Source: a virus. From it: a stretch of DNA of 64,000 nucleotides. Below, piece by piece: positions 40,407 through 50,915 of this stretch (position 1 is its first letter; every line of letters starts with the position of its first letter). The position numbers and the translations under genes are program-made. A model generated the notes under the pieces. That model was not told the origin of the DNA and did no database searches. It was given only the letters and a program-made list of their open reading frames with translations. The stretch is from IMG/VR virus record IMGVR_UViG_3300037189_024364, positions 62,001-126,000 of that record; one strand, written 5' to 3'.

Positions 40407-40642
40407 ATGCAAATGCAAGTTAGCAAGAACGCAGTGCTGGCGCACATTGATGCCATCATCAATCGACAGCAACAGGATCTAGAAGAATTGTTGTCATCGA
40501 AACCTAGAATTAAATCCCAAATTGAACGTGCTAAATTAAAGCTCAGCGAGCTGAGATCATTTCGAAAAGATCTTTCGATGGATTCAATTACCAACCAGCG
40601 CATGCTGATATCAATTACAAATGACATGAAGGAGCTCGGCTG

Positions 40643-40646
<4 letters not shown>
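40407..40646 (+). CDS. Small coiled-coil protein
   Basis: 79 aa, helical throughout ([27 protein letters not shown]). ATG 40407 follows AAGGAACG; overlaps pyrG by 4 nt. Unrecognised. Confidence 0.6.
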
Positions 40647-42211
<1,565 letters not shown>

Positions 42212-42263
42212 TCCGATTCTGCCAGTTGACAGGTGCTGGACGACCCTGCACACTTAGGCTGAA

Positions 42264-42584
42264 ATGTTAAATGAAAAACAAGAAGCGGAAAAAAACTTCT
42301 ATACGGAAGTTGCAAGATTATTAAGCTGCGAGCAGCATGTCTACTCGCCTCGGATCTACGAAAAAAGAACCAGATGGAATCATCGGAATCCGGGAAACGG
42401 TCGTTATCCCGGACACGGTGTGGTTCGGCGATATTCTCCAACCATGATACACGTCTTCCTACAATCCCCACAATTGAATGGGACATTTTCCACCGATGCG
42501 GCAGCATTGCTAGCCATTGTGCGTGCCCTCGCAGAATGCACTGTTAAAAACACAATTGACCAACCCGCTGTTACGCTCTTATAG
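42264..42584 (+). CDS. Conserved phage hypothetical protein
   Basis: 106 aa. Core [25 protein letters not shown] is a recurring phage motif. The 3' end overlaps the prs promoter region. Function unknown. Confidence 0.65.
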   Translation: MLNEKQEAEKNFYTEVARLLSCEQHVYSPRIYEKRTRWNHRNPGNGRYPGHGVVRRYSPTMIHVFLQSPQLNGTFSTDAAALLAIVRALAECTVKNTIDQPAVTLL

Positions 42585-42618
42585 TGCTGTTATCACCGAT
42601 GTATTGACGGAGACCGGA

Positions 42619-43551
42619 ATGAAAATCGTAACTTGTAATAGCAATCGACCGATGGCGGAATCCGTCGCAAGTCATTTATCAACCGGCCTAGCAAAGGCCA
42701 CCGTTCGACGATTTGCGGACATGGAGGTATTCGTTGAGCTGCACGAAAACATCCGAGGCGAGGATGTGTTTGTGATGCAAAGCACATCGTATCCAGCTAA
42801 TGACCATCTCATGGAACTTTTGTTGACACTGGATGCATTGAAAAGGGCAAGTTGCCGGCGTGTCACCGCCGTGCTACCGTATTTTGGTTATGCCCGGCAG
42901 GATCGCAAAAGCGGTCCACGCACACCAATCAGTGCTAAACTGGTTGCCAATCTCATCACCGAGGCAGGCGCTGACCGAGTGCTGACGATGGATCTCCACG
43001 CCGGACAGATACAGGGCTTCTTTGACATTCCGGTGGACAATCTCTATGCTGCACCATTATTTGCCAAGGATATCAAGGATCGATATTCTGGTCGAAATCT
43101 AACGATCGTTAGCCCTGATGTTGGTGGGGTCGTTCGTGCAAGGGCCATCGCGACCAGGCTGCATACCGATCTTGCCATCATTGACAAGCGCCGAGAAAAG
43201 GCCGGAGTGTCGGAAGTGATGAATGTGATCGGCGACGTTCGAGGTAAGGATTGCATATTGATCGACGATATCGTGGATTCCGGCGGAACGTTAATCAATG
43301 CTGCCAAGGCACTGTTGTCAAATGGTGCTGCGAGTGCTAGCGTTTATGTCACGCACGGTGTGCTCAGCGGAGAAGCGGTCAATAGAATCGCTACCAGTCC
43401 GATCGAAATGCTAACCATCACCGATTCGATCCTGGCAACGGATCATGTTAAATCCGCAAGGAACATCCGACAGCTTACCATTGCTCCGCTCATTGCAGAT
43501 GCCATGGACAGGATCCACACGGAAAAGAGCGTGAGCAGCTTGTTTGATTGA
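42619..43551 (+). CDS. prs: Ribose-phosphate pyrophosphokinase
   Basis: 310 aa from ATG 42619. [36 protein letters not shown] (catalytic loop region), [13 protein letters not shown] and the PRPP loop [14 protein letters not shown]. Provides PRPP for nucleotide or NAD synthesis; with RNR and PyrG it forms a nucleotide-supply set. Confidence 0.96.
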   Translation: MKIVTCNSNRPMAESVASHLSTGLAKATVRRFADMEVFVELHENIRGEDVFVMQSTSYPANDHLMELLLTLDALKRASCRRVTAVLPYFGYARQDRKSGPRTPISAKLVANLITEAGADRVLTMDLHAGQIQGFFDIPVDNLYAAPLFAKDIKDRYSGRNLTIVSPDVGGVVRARAIATRLHTDLAIIDKRREKAGVSEVMNVIGDVRGKDCILIDDIVDSGGTLINAAKALLSNGAASASVYVTHGVLSGEAVNRIATSPIEMLTITDSILATDHVKSARNIRQLTIAPLIADAMDRIHTEKSVSSLFD

Positions 43552-43580
43552 TCTCAACATTTGCATGAGGAACCAGTGAG

Positions 43581-43724
43581 ATGAACATCTACATGAACGG
43601 TACGATTTTATCCGTGGGTATATTATCGTCCATCGTCCACGCATTACAGGGACAATGGGTAATATTTGGAATCTCTTTCTCGTGCGTGTTGGCAATGTTA
43701 TATCTTTGCTGGCGAGGTAGATGA
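43581..43724 (+). CDS. Small membrane protein
   Basis: 47 aa, one or two hydrophobic helices (GTILSVGILSSIV and VIFGISFSCVLAMLYLC) ending WRGR. Its 3' end lies in the following terminator stem. Holin-like size. Confidence 0.55.
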   Translation: MNIYMNGTILSVGILSSIVHALQGQWVIFGISFSCVLAMLYLCWRGR

Positions 43725-43744
43725 TCGTCTACCTCGCCAGCAAA
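43705..43744. terminator. Strong terminator overlapping a small gene's end
   Basis: 14-bp stem GCTGGCGAGGTAGA / TCTACCTCGCCAGC (43708-43721, 43728-43741), flanked by TTT and AAA. Confidence 0.85.
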
Positions 43745-43750
43745 ATTCCA

Positions 43751-43779
43751 TTGACATAGACAGCTTCTAGCAGTAGTAT
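43751..43779 (+). promoter_or_regulatory. Promoter
   Basis: TTGACA, 17-nt spacer, TAGTAT (43774-43779). Confidence 0.7.
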
Positions 43780-43818
43780 CAAATGGGCGGCATTTTTGCC
43801 CATAAAATGGAGGTTTTA

Positions 43819-44100
43819 TTGTCAAACGAAGGTCCCTCAGTCCTGCAAAGCATGGCTGCCGCAGCGATAATCGTAGCCATCCCGTTTGCGATCTTTTTGT
43901 TCATCCGATGGATTTTCACCAGCAAGATCGGAGCCGTGGTTGGATTTATCATTGCCGTGTTGATCATGGTTTCGGTCATGTCGACCCCGGTCCAGCAAAC
44001 TCCTGCCCAACCGAATACCGATGCCGTCGGTGCGGCGATAACGGATCTGGAACGATCACTCCAGGAGTTTACCGCCCGGCACCAAGCCCACATCAAATAA
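43819..44100 (+). CDS. Small membrane protein
   Basis: 93 aa from TTG 43819, chosen for TGGAGG 7 nt upstream; ATGs at 43783 and 43807 are in frame alternatives. Two hydrophobic helices (AAAAIIVAIPFAIFLFI and GAVVGFIIAVLIMVS), then a Gln/Pro linker and a short helix. Holin candidate. Confidence 0.6.
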   Translation: MSNEGPSVLQSMAAAAIIVAIPFAIFLFIRWIFTSKIGAVVGFIIAVLIMVSVMSTPVQQTPAQPNTDAVGAAITDLERSLQEFTARHQAHIK

Positions 44101-44118
44101 TCGGGGCTACAGAGAATC

Positions 44119-44367
44119 ATGGCATCAAACATTGCAGCTGATATCAAGGACATGATGGGTCGACCGTTGGGTATCGGCGATGCCGTGGCATGTAGGTCTC
44201 CATCGAGACAAAGTCTTGAGGTCGGCCGTATCACCAAGATCACCGCAAAAAAGGTTCGAATAAACTGGACAAGAAACTCATATGAGCATACCCAGTATTC
44301 ATATCCCTGTGATTGCATTAAAATCGATCTTGATGCTTACTTTGCCTACGCGCTAACACATAGCTAA
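44119..44367 (+). CDS. Small SH3/KOW-like protein
   Basis: 82 aa: LGIGDAVACRSPSRQSLEVGRITKIT then KVRINW, a short beta-barrel pattern seen in RNA- or DNA-binding KOW folds. Unrecognised family. Confidence 0.5.
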   Translation: MASNIAADIKDMMGRPLGIGDAVACRSPSRQSLEVGRITKITAKKVRINWTRNSYEHTQYSYPCDCIKIDLDAYFAYALTHS

Positions 44368-44397
44368 ACGCAACAACATGGATCCCCGGAGAGGTCA

Positions 44398-45024
44398 ATG
44401 ATCATTAATCGATCATTTCCGATCGTGAAACGAATTCTGGATGTCATAGGATCTGGATTAGCCATCCTGTTCTTCCTTCCGATACTGAGCGTCATTGCCT
44501 TTTTGGTTCGCAGGGATGGAGGCCCGGCATTGTATGCCGACGTTCGGATCGGTAAGAATGGTGCCAAGTTTGGATGCCTCAAATTTCGATCAATGGTGGT
44601 TAATGGCAATGAGGTACTGGCCGATCATCTAGCAAAGAACCATCTTGCACAGGAAGAATGGGCATCGACCCAAAAACTCAGGAACGATCCGCGCATCACA
44701 AGTATAGGTGGATTCCTACGAAAATCCAGCCTTGATGAGCTGCCACAATTCATCAATGTCTTCAAGGGCGACATGAGCCTAATAGGTCCGCGTCCGGTTG
44801 GACAACGAGAACTTGAGGAAAGATACGGAAATAGTGCTGCGGCATATTGCTCGGTTAAACCAGGTATTACCGGACCGTGGCAGATCAGTGGACGAAGCAA
44901 TCTCAGCTACGAACAACGGGTGATGCTTGACGTCGAATATGCCACACACCCGTCATACTGGAAAGATACCAAGATCATCATGGCCACGCCGATGGTGGTA
45001 ATGCAGCGCCGAGGGGCATATTAA
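44398..45024 (+). CDS. Undecaprenyl-phosphate sugar phosphotransferase (Bac_transf)
   Basis: 208 aa. N-terminal membrane helix (KRILDVIGSGLAILFFLPIL), then KFRSMVVNG, LRKSSLDELPQFINVFKGDMSLIGPRP and GITGPWQISGRS, the full signature of polyprenol-linked sugar-1-phosphate transferases. It would start a lipid-linked glycan at the host inner membrane, so the phage may alter host surface polysaccharide. Confidence 0.93.
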   Translation: MIINRSFPIVKRILDVIGSGLAILFFLPILSVIAFLVRRDGGPALYADVRIGKNGAKFGCLKFRSMVVNGNEVLADHLAKNHLAQEEWASTQKLRNDPRITSIGGFLRKSSLDELPQFINVFKGDMSLIGPRPVGQRELEERYGNSAAAYCSVKPGITGPWQISGRSNLSYEQRVMLDVEYATHPSYWKDTKIIMATPMVVMQRRGAY

Positions 45025-45026
45025 GG

Positions 45027-45200
45027 ATGGAACTCTACAACAACACCCCAACAATGTTTAAGGTCATACGGACCGATGACAACGGCTGTGAATATGTTAT
45101 CGCACGTGGTTTATCCGAAAATGAAGCAGGACTGTTGGTAGAACGGATGACCGCGCTTGGCCACAAACAGCTTTATGATGCCAACGCTGATGTTCGATGA
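45027..45200 (+). CDS. Small hypothetical protein
   Basis: 57 aa; alpha/beta pattern (FKVIRTDDNGCEYVIARGLSENEA). Stop overlaps the next ATG (ATGA). Confidence 0.55.
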   Translation: MELYNNTPTMFKVIRTDDNGCEYVIARGLSENEAGLLVERMTALGHKQLYDANADVR

Positions 45201-45439
45201 GATCTGGATTTTATTATCGAACGGATGAAACTCACAAATGGCCGCATACCCGCACCTTGCACCTGACCAAGGATGACCTCAAGAAACTGCGGGAATGGTT
45301 GGTAGATAAAACCAACCGTCGATACTACGTATCAGTTAGAAAAACCAAGAGGGCTAAGACAGAGGGAATACACAGCGTTGTTGTTTATCTCGATGACCCA
45401 GATGCATGGCCGCTGTTCATGCTAACTTGGTGTTGGTGA
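45197..45439 (+). CDS. Small LTW-family protein
   Basis: 80 aa. Ends VVVYLDDPDAWPLFMLTWCW, the family signature. Basic centre (RKTKRAKTEG). Confidence 0.6.
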   Translation: MRSGFYYRTDETHKWPHTRTLHLTKDDLKKLREWLVDKTNRRYYVSVRKTKRAKTEGIHSVVVYLDDPDAWPLFMLTWCW

Positions 45440-45441
45440 TA

Positions 45442-45969
45442 TCAGTCATCATTTCCCATGATGGATCGGGCAATGCTATCTTCGGTACCAGGTCTAACGA
45501 TCATGAATGGTGTTGGATCACCTTCGGCTTGCCAGTCCCCGCCGAGCATCTCAGCTAGCTTTGGATTTTCATCCCAGCCCAGCTCGCTGGCGATCCGCTT
45601 GGACATGAGCTTGTACGCCCTTGCTCGGCTTGGTTCCTTGGCTGTGAAATACAGGGCATTGACCAATCGTCCGTTGCGGCGTATGAAATCCCTGATAGCC
45701 TCGGCCATGCCAGAAAATACGGCAAACTCCTTGCCGGTATTGGTGATCTCCATGCTAACGGATCCGTCGTCGGTGTGCAACACGAAAGATACCTCAAACA
45801 CTCCCTTGATATACGAGGCAGCAAAGTTCAGTATGTATTCGTGAACCTTACGATCCTTTCCAACGACATCAACGGAATACGTTGCACCGCCAAGCTGATT
45901 CCCTGATTCATATTTCCAAGATACGTCCGGTTTTTGTTGCCCAGGGGCAAAAAGCTCATTTATGCGCAT
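45442..45969 (-). CDS. Putative packaged (internal head) protein
   Basis: 175 aa, N-terminus MRINELFAPGQQ of the capsid-targeting type. TAAATA (45975-45980) is 5 nt upstream of the ATG. Alpha/beta body with FTAKEPSRARAYKLMSKRIA, a motif seen in phage acetyltransferase-like or uncharacterised internal proteins; function not assigned. Confidence 0.6.
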   Translation of the reverse strand: MRINELFAPGQQKPDVSWKYESGNQLGGATYSVDVVGKDRKVHEYILNFAASYIKGVFEVSFVLHTDDGSVSMEITNTGKEFAVFSGMAEAIRDFIRRNGRLVNALYFTAKEPSRARAYKLMSKRIASELGWDENPKLAEMLGGDWQAEGDPTPFMIVRPGTEDSIARSIMGNDD

Positions 45970-46110
45970 GCTAATATTTAGCCGTTTGGAACCAATGATC
46001 TGGATGTAACATGTTGTCGAAGAAAGAGATGCATGATCAGCATGGTATTTGATTGATCTCCGGTGTAATCAATGCTAACCTTGTTTATGATACAAACCGA
46101 GGAGCTGTTG

Positions 46111-46563
46111 ATGAAAAAGGGTGAAATGCTCGGACGCATGTTGGTGCTGGTCACCAACGCACATGCTGGCCAATACGACAAGGGCGGGCAGCCGTACATC
46201 CTGCATCCCCTCAAGGTCATGCACTATCTCAAGAGCAATGACGAGGAGCTGCAATGCATCGCACTTGGACACGACGTGATCGAGGACACCGACGTTACCT
46301 ACCATGACCTAAGGCAGGCTGGTATCTCGGAACGGATCATCAAGGGTATCTCCACACTTACCAAGCTGCCTGGTGAAACCCTGGACGAATACAAGATGCG
46401 AGTGTTCGCTAACCGTGATGCCATGATGGTCAAGCAAGCCGATCTTCGACACAACACCGATGTGCGTCGGCTCAAGGGCATCACGGAAAAGGACATCGCA
46501 AGGATGGCACGTTATCATCAGTTTTACCTCGAGCTGTGTGAAAAGCTCAACGGCACAAGCTGA
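46111..46563 (+). CDS. HD-domain (p)ppGpp hydrolase-like protein
   Basis: 150 aa from ATG 46111 (GAGGAG upstream). SpoT/MESH1-type motifs in order: AHAGQYDKGGQPYILHPLKV, LGHDVIEDT (HD with ED) and VKQADLRHN. It could hydrolyse the host alarmone (p)ppGpp and keep translation running during infection; NADPH or another nucleotide substrate is possible. Confidence 0.85.
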   Translation: MKKGEMLGRMLVLVTNAHAGQYDKGGQPYILHPLKVMHYLKSNDEELQCIALGHDVIEDTDVTYHDLRQAGISERIIKGISTLTKLPGETLDEYKMRVFANRDAMMVKQADLRHNTDVRRLKGITEKDIARMARYHQFYLELCEKLNGTS

Positions 46564-46674
46564 CATGTCGATACCGATTTTTCATCCTTGATTGACAGCA
46601 ATCTAGCTGATTTGTGAAATGCCGGTCTTAGCAGTGAATTCCCTCCAAAGGTCGGAGATCACAAGACCGGAATC

Positions 46675-46773
46675 ATGGAATGGACGGTTCTCAACGACCC
46701 GGTCCGGCTTGGGGGCGGATTGCAAGCCATAAGCAACCGAGTGTTCAAGGACGTTACGATCACCAAAAACTAA
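46675..46773 (+). CDS. Possible small ORF
   Basis: 32 aa (MEWTVLND...ITKN), preceded by an open frame from 46617 without a start. TTGACA (46592-46597) may drive it. Weak evidence; otherwise 46564-46835 holds only this and a TAAATA motif (46799). Confidence 0.3.
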   Translation: MEWTVLNDPVRLGGGLQAISNRVFKDVTITKN

Positions 46774-46835
46774 CCAAACACATCCGATGGGATCTCCGTA
46801 AATAGCTGAAATCATGCAAATGGAGATTCTTGCAA

Positions 46836-47630
46836 ATGGATAGTCACTCGGATTCAATGAGGCTGCTGATCAACGCAGCCTCATTGAATGAATTGAAGAT
46901 GCTGCCGATCAGAGGGGAATTTTCCAAGGTAGCCGGTAGTTGGGCAGCCGATGAACCGGACATATGGGCAGGGCTGCTGAAAAAGGTCGTACCCGGTATC
47001 AATGTGTTGGGCACAGGCGCTAATGCGGTTGCCTTGGATCTCCCGGGCGATCGGTTCGTTCTCAAGGCATGGAAACAGGACCCGGCATATGAAGCATTCA
47101 TCGGGTTCTGCCAAAAATATTCCGGCAATGGCTCACAGCATCTTCCTAGATTCGTACCACCAAACATGTTGAGAAAGCTGCGAAAGAACCTAGACGAAAA
47201 CATCATCGGTTCGGCAAGTCTTAGCCCGACGGATAGGTTTCACTTTGTTATCGTTGAACGGTTGGATCAGATACCATACGGCACCATGATAGAAAAATGG
47301 CTACCTGAGATGGCATATCTAGCCGCGATGAGCGCCCTATACATCACCGACGGCATGGAGGTAGTGCGTGCGCTAGCCAACGATCGACGAACGGCTGCGG
47401 TAATCTCGGAAAACAAAATCCGCTCGCCCAGGGATTTGTCAGTTCCAAAGAACTGGAAACTGGTCGAAGCCGCATTGGGCGGCGTACCGGTTGGATGGAA
47501 AACCGTGATCAAGTCCCTGTCCAAACTCAAGTCCAGGATCGACACCGGCTGGGATCTGCACGATCAAAACATCATGCTCAGGGGAGAAACCCTGGTGATC
47601 AACGATCCGTTCCACACCTCCGCAGGCTAG
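46836..47630 (+). CDS. Kinase-fold-like putative packaged protein
   Basis: 264 aa. Starts MDSHSDSMRLLINAASLNE, the same extended N-terminus as the 55500 protein (SDSMRxLIN). GTGANAVALDLPGDRFVLKAW resembles a glycine loop plus catalytic Lys; GWDLHDQNIMLR matches the H-x-D-x4-N catalytic loop and VINDP the metal-binding D. A small, divergent protein-kinase-like fold, perhaps injected with the DNA. Confidence 0.62.
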   Translation: MDSHSDSMRLLINAASLNELKMLPIRGEFSKVAGSWAADEPDIWAGLLKKVVPGINVLGTGANAVALDLPGDRFVLKAWKQDPAYEAFIGFCQKYSGNGSQHLPRFVPPNMLRKLRKNLDENIIGSASLSPTDRFHFVIVERLDQIPYGTMIEKWLPEMAYLAAMSALYITDGMEVVRALANDRRTAAVISENKIRSPRDLSVPKNWKLVEAALGGVPVGWKTVIKSLSKLKSRIDTGWDLHDQNIMLRGETLVINDPFHTSAG

Positions 47631-47641
47631 ACAAATATCTG

Positions 47642-47670
47642 TTGACCGAGTAGCTGTTCCGTGCTAAGTT
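47642..47670 (+). promoter_or_regulatory. Promoter with straddling inverted repeat
   Basis: TTGACC, 17-nt spacer ending GTGC, TAAGTT. GTAGCTGTTCC (47650-47660) and GGAACAGCTAC (47679-47689) form a perfect 11-bp repeat around the -10 and start codon. Confidence 0.75.
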
Positions 47671-47676
47671 TGCTGC

Positions 47677-48132
47677 ATGGAACAGCTACCAAACATATTC
47701 TCATCAGACGCTGGCAACTGGTCCACGGATCGGTGGCAAGCAGAATGGCTCCATGTGCAAAAAACGTGGATCCCATCCGAAGCACAGCTCGGCCAGCTGA
47801 GTGACGGCGAGATTGAGGTCATGGCCCTTTGCACGCCGTTACCGATCGGTGCATCAGACGAGGAGTTTTCCGTGGCCGTTCGTCGCAAGAACCTAGCTGG
47901 ATTGGAATTTGGCCGACGGCAGGGATGGTGGACAGGATTTTCAAAATCAGGTCCAAATGTTACCATTGAAACCATTAAGGTTGACGACTGGAATCAACAG
48001 ACCATGGCACATCTCGTGGTGCATCTCGGTTGGTTTCCCAGCGTTAGCCAGGCCCGTAAAAACGGCTGGGATCGTCCGGTTGAGCCGGGGGTCTTTCGCA
48101 TGGGCAAGACCCGGGCCATCCAACTGATTTAA
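47677..48132 (+). CDS. Hypothetical protein, probably leaderless mRNA
   Basis: 151 aa. ATG lies 6 nt after the -10, leaving no room for an RBS. C-terminal HLGWFPSVSQARKNGWDRPVEPG is a motif recurring in small phage proteins, loosely S4-like. Function unknown. Confidence 0.65.
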   Translation: MEQLPNIFSSDAGNWSTDRWQAEWLHVQKTWIPSEAQLGQLSDGEIEVMALCTPLPIGASDEEFSVAVRRKNLAGLEFGRRQGWWTGFSKSGPNVTIETIKVDDWNQQTMAHLVVHLGWFPSVSQARKNGWDRPVEPGVFRMGKTRAIQLI

Positions 48133-48147
48133 CTACGAGGACATAAA

Positions 48148-48372
48148 ATGCGGCGTTCTTTTAACCCAGGCGAGAATCACAAGGATAGCACTATTGAGCC
48201 GAATCCCATTTTTTGGGATGATCATACCAAGCTGGCGCATTCCATGCGGATGGCCGAAAAGCTGATCGACAGCCATCCACATTTGGCAGAAGTATGGCTC
48301 AAGAGCTCAGACCTGATCCGAACGAGGATCGCTAGCATGACTAGCGATCCAATTAAAACAGGATCGATCTAG
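48148..48372 (+). CDS. Small hypothetical protein
   Basis: 74 aa; helical (KLAHSMRMAEKLIDSHPHLAEVWL). RBS ACGAGGAC. Confidence 0.55.
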   Translation: MRRSFNPGENHKDSTIEPNPIFWDDHTKLAHSMRMAEKLIDSHPHLAEVWLKSSDLIRTRIASMTSDPIKTGSI

Positions 48373-48503
48373 CTTAAATTTTCTTTATCATCAGCAGGTT
48401 ATAACAACAATCGGACTATCTGCACCAGTAGCAAATCCGATGCTATTCCGGATGAATTTTCAATGGAATGATATTAGGCGTTACCTGTGTAAATACGCTT
48501 ACC

Positions 48504-48785
48504 ATGCGAATCAAAGAAATCATCGAAGCCATCAATGCAGATCAAATCGGCTCGGTAGCAGGTCTGCGAAACATCCAAGACGCTCGCACTGCCGCCCTGG
48601 CCGTGCTACATTCACAAACAGCCTCGCCAAAGAAGCGTGCTGACATGCGAGATGAGATCATGGCAGCTGGCACCACCGATCAGTTGATGAAGATACTATG
48701 GAAGTGGAAATTAAGCCTGGACGGTGGCATGACCCTGGGCACTCCCACGGTAAGAACCGGCAAGGGCATCGGATATGCTCGCTAA
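48504..48785 (+). CDS. Small putative packaged protein
   Basis: 93 aa, N-terminus MRIKEIIEAINADQ of the capsid-targeting type; helical body and Gly/Thr-rich end (GTPTVRTGKGIGYAR). TAAATA (48490-48495) lies 8 nt before the ATG. Confidence 0.6.
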   Translation: MRIKEIIEAINADQIGSVAGLRNIQDARTAALAVLHSQTASPKKRADMRDEIMAAGTTDQLMKILWKWKLSLDGGMTLGTPTVRTGKGIGYAR

Positions 48786-48857
48786 CGTTCAAAATATCGA
48801 TTGATCATTTACAACTTGTGCTGTAAGCTACGGTATGATCAATTCCCAGGAGAACCA

Positions 48858-49052
48858 ATGACAATATCATATACCCTTTGGCAGCTGGTTGCCCTGTGGT
48901 TCAGCGTTGCCATATTCTCCGGACATCTGTTTGCACGGTTGCGAACCTTGGTGTTCGAACGGCAGAAAATGCCAGGGCGAATCGCCGATGTTGTGCTTTG
49001 CATCACTTACGCTAGCATGGCCGTTGCCCTGCTCAACGTAATATATCGCTAA
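48858..49052 (+). CDS. Small membrane protein
   Basis: 64 aa, two hydrophobic helices (WQLVALWFSVAIFSGHLFA and ADVVLCITYASMAVALLNVI). RBS AGGAGAACC. Confidence 0.6.
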   Translation: MTISYTLWQLVALWFSVAIFSGHLFARLRTLVFERQKMPGRIADVVLCITYASMAVALLNVIYR

Positions 49053-49074
49053 CATCGACATCGGTACAGTGACG

Positions 49075-49368
49075 ATGGTCACTTTAACCCTCTCAATGGA
49101 GGATCTCTTGATTTGGTTCGTAGCGTATCTCACCGCCGGGGTGATCACCAGTGGCATCATGTCATACATGGAATGGGCCAGGGGCGACGACATCACCCTG
49201 GCTGATCTGTGGATGGTGTTGGTGCGGGCCGTCACATGGCCCCTTGGGGTGTTTGTGCTGATCACCAATCTGCTGGACCAGTGCAAGCCATTTGATACCA
49301 TAGTGTTGATCCGAGGCAGCAGATCTGCCAAGATGTTGCGCGAACTCAGGAGAAACAATGATGACTGA
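49075..49368 (+). CDS. Small membrane protein
   Basis: 97 aa (GTG 49069 alternative). Two hydrophobic helices (WFVAYLTAGVITSGIMSYM and WMVLVRAVTWPLGVFVLIT), basic C-terminus. Likely operon with 48858. Confidence 0.6.
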   Translation: MVTLTLSMEDLLIWFVAYLTAGVITSGIMSYMEWARGDDITLADLWMVLVRAVTWPLGVFVLITNLLDQCKPFDTIVLIRGSRSAKMLRELRRNNDD

Positions 49369-49465
49369 CGAAGATAGCATTCCGTCCGACACAATCAATG
49401 CGGCGATCAAGCTACTGAGGTCACACGGATACGAGGTCAACGCTCCCAGGGGGATTACCGAATGA
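49358..49465 (+). CDS. Tiny hypothetical protein
   Basis: 35 aa (MMTDEDSIPSD...ITE), overlapping the previous end; CAGGAGAAAC upstream. A 15-codon ORF (49462-49509, MKIRHLQGQLAEPEG) overlaps its stop and may be translated by coupling. Confidence 0.4.
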   Translation: MMTDEDSIPSDTINAAIKLLRSHGYEVNAPRGITE

Positions 49466-49518
49466 AAATCCGGCACCTGCAAGGACAGCTGGCTGAGCCG
49501 GAAGGCTAAAACGACGAC

Positions 49519-49554
49519 CGGGGCAGGAACCGCTGAGCATGTTCCTGCCCCGGC
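49519..49554. terminator. Hairpin terminator-like element
   Basis: 13-bp stem CCGGGGCAGGAAC / GTTCCTGCCCCGG, no clear U tract. Confidence 0.6.
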
Positions 49555-49598
49555 TGATCAAATGCCACCATTGTTAACCAATCTAGGAACGTTGAATC

Positions 49599-50039
49599 AT
49601 GGCACGCAAACCCGGAGTACACACCTCCAAGATCTACGCATTCAAGAGCCAGGTGCTGGGAAAATACATCAGTGTACGGGCCTGGGGTTACGATGGCAAC
49701 ACGGACTATAAGATCAGATATCTCGAAGTAATTGACCATCCGGTTTCCGTTGCCAGGTCCGAAAAGGCCATGCGAAAGATCGCAAGCCTGATTCCTGCAC
49801 GGCTGCAAGAAGAAATCGTCGAGGCCGAGCAGAACATTGATCAAGCACGGAGATCGTTGGACAGCATCTTGGACCTTAATCGTCGGGTGCCGCCCAATGG
49901 TGGTTACCGTGTGCAGCCATATCATGATGCATTGGATCGTTGCATTGAGATCAGGGACGAGCTGATGGCTCTCCTGACCCATCCAATCGACATCGTGATG
50001 ATCGAGATCCGCACCGAAACGCAGGAAACCCTGGTGTAG
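49599..50039 (+). CDS. Hypothetical protein with coiled coil
   Basis: 146 aa. Beta-rich N-terminal half (YISVRAWGYDGNTDYKIRYLEV), helical middle (ARLQEEIVEAEQNIDQARRSLD). Unrecognised. Confidence 0.6.
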   Translation: MARKPGVHTSKIYAFKSQVLGKYISVRAWGYDGNTDYKIRYLEVIDHPVSVARSEKAMRKIASLIPARLQEEIVEAEQNIDQARRSLDSILDLNRRVPPNGGYRVQPYHDALDRCIEIRDELMALLTHPIDIVMIEIRTETQETLV

Positions 50040-50042
50040 CCA

Positions 50043-50249
50043 ATGAAGATCATCAGATTGGATCGAGATTATTATCCCCAACATTCAGAGATCTGCCATT
50101 GGCTGCTGGACAACATTGGACTCGGTGGGAGTTGGAAGCCCACCATGCCCGATGACTGGTTCTGGGATTTCGCCGAAATATTCGGACATGCCGACGTGAG
50201 ATTCCGTCGGCTCGAGGACGCCATGCTGTTCCAGCTGACATGGTGTTAG
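50043..50249 (+). CDS. Small LTW-family protein
   Basis: 68 aa, ends VRFRRLEDAMLFQLTWC. Immediately followed by paralogue 50251, a tandem pair. Confidence 0.65.
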   Translation: MKIIRLDRDYYPQHSEICHWLLDNIGLGGSWKPTMPDDWFWDFAEIFGHADVRFRRLEDAMLFQLTWC

Positions 50250-50250
50250 C

Positions 50251-50508
50251 ATGATGAAGGTTGAGTTGATAAGGCGACACCATGCTGATGCTGAGATCCT
50301 GGTCGAAAATCCGCAGCACCATCCCAGTGTTGTTAAGCTGAACATCACCACCGATGCCATACATGATCACGTGGATTGGTGCGTCAATAATCTAACCATG
50401 GATTCATGGACCTGGGGGCATGAATCCATGGTAACCGAGTCCGGACGGGCAATGTTTACCTTTAAAAACCACGAGGATGCGATCTTGTTCCAGATGACGT
50501 GGACATGA
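50251..50508 (+). CDS. Small LTW-family protein
   Basis: 85 aa, ends MFTFKNHEDAILFQMTWT; tandem paralogue of 50043 with a longer N-terminal part. Confidence 0.65.
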   Translation: MMKVELIRRHHADAEILVENPQHHPSVVKLNITTDAIHDHVDWCVNNLTMDSWTWGHESMVTESGRAMFTFKNHEDAILFQMTWT

Positions 50509-50523
50509 TCGATAAATAATCCC

Positions 50524-50724
50524 ATGCGGGCCTGGGAATTCATCAAGGAAAACTTCGCGGACGGCAAGGGGCCTGGTCGTCCGGGTGACAGCCGCCGGCA
50601 CGGCATACCAAAACACGCCAGCCTAGGGCAGTTGGATAAGATCGGCCGCGGATCTGGGCGCAAGGCCCAGCTAGCACGCTGGCAGGCCAACATGCGACGT
50701 GGCCGCAAGCGCGCAGGAAAATGA
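50524..50724 (+). CDS. Small basic putative packaged protein
   Basis: 66 aa. N-terminus MRAWEFIKENFADG (capsid-targeting type), then a Gly/Arg/Lys-rich body ending RRGRKRAGK, suggesting DNA binding in the head. TAAATA (50513-50518) 5 nt before ATG. Confidence 0.65.
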   Translation: MRAWEFIKENFADGKGPGRPGDSRRHGIPKHASLGQLDKIGRGSGRKAQLARWQANMRRGRKRAGK

Positions 50725-50737
50725 TAAAAAATATCCC

Positions 50738-50766
50738 TTGATTTTGGTTTGCAACCGTGCTATGTT
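50738..50766 (+). promoter_or_regulatory. TGCTAT-class promoter
   Basis: TTGATT, 17-nt spacer ending GTGC, TATGTT (50761-50766). Confidence 0.7.
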
Positions 50767-50798
50767 AGCTGTGCAACATACCAACGGGAGACCAAAAG

Positions 50799-50903
50799 AT
50801 GTTAGACATCATCACCGATCCAATGACACGCATGATCGCCGCGTTTGGCATGCTGTTGACGCCCTGGGCTGCGATTTCCCTGAACGTTTTTCGCGGCCGC
50901 TAA
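50799..50903 (+). CDS. Tiny membrane peptide
   Basis: 34 aa, hydrophobic (MIAAFGMLLTPWAAISLNVF). RBS CGGGAG. Confidence 0.5.
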   Translation: MLDIITDPMTRMIAAFGMLLTPWAAISLNVFRGR

Positions 50904-50915
50904 GGGCATCCGACG

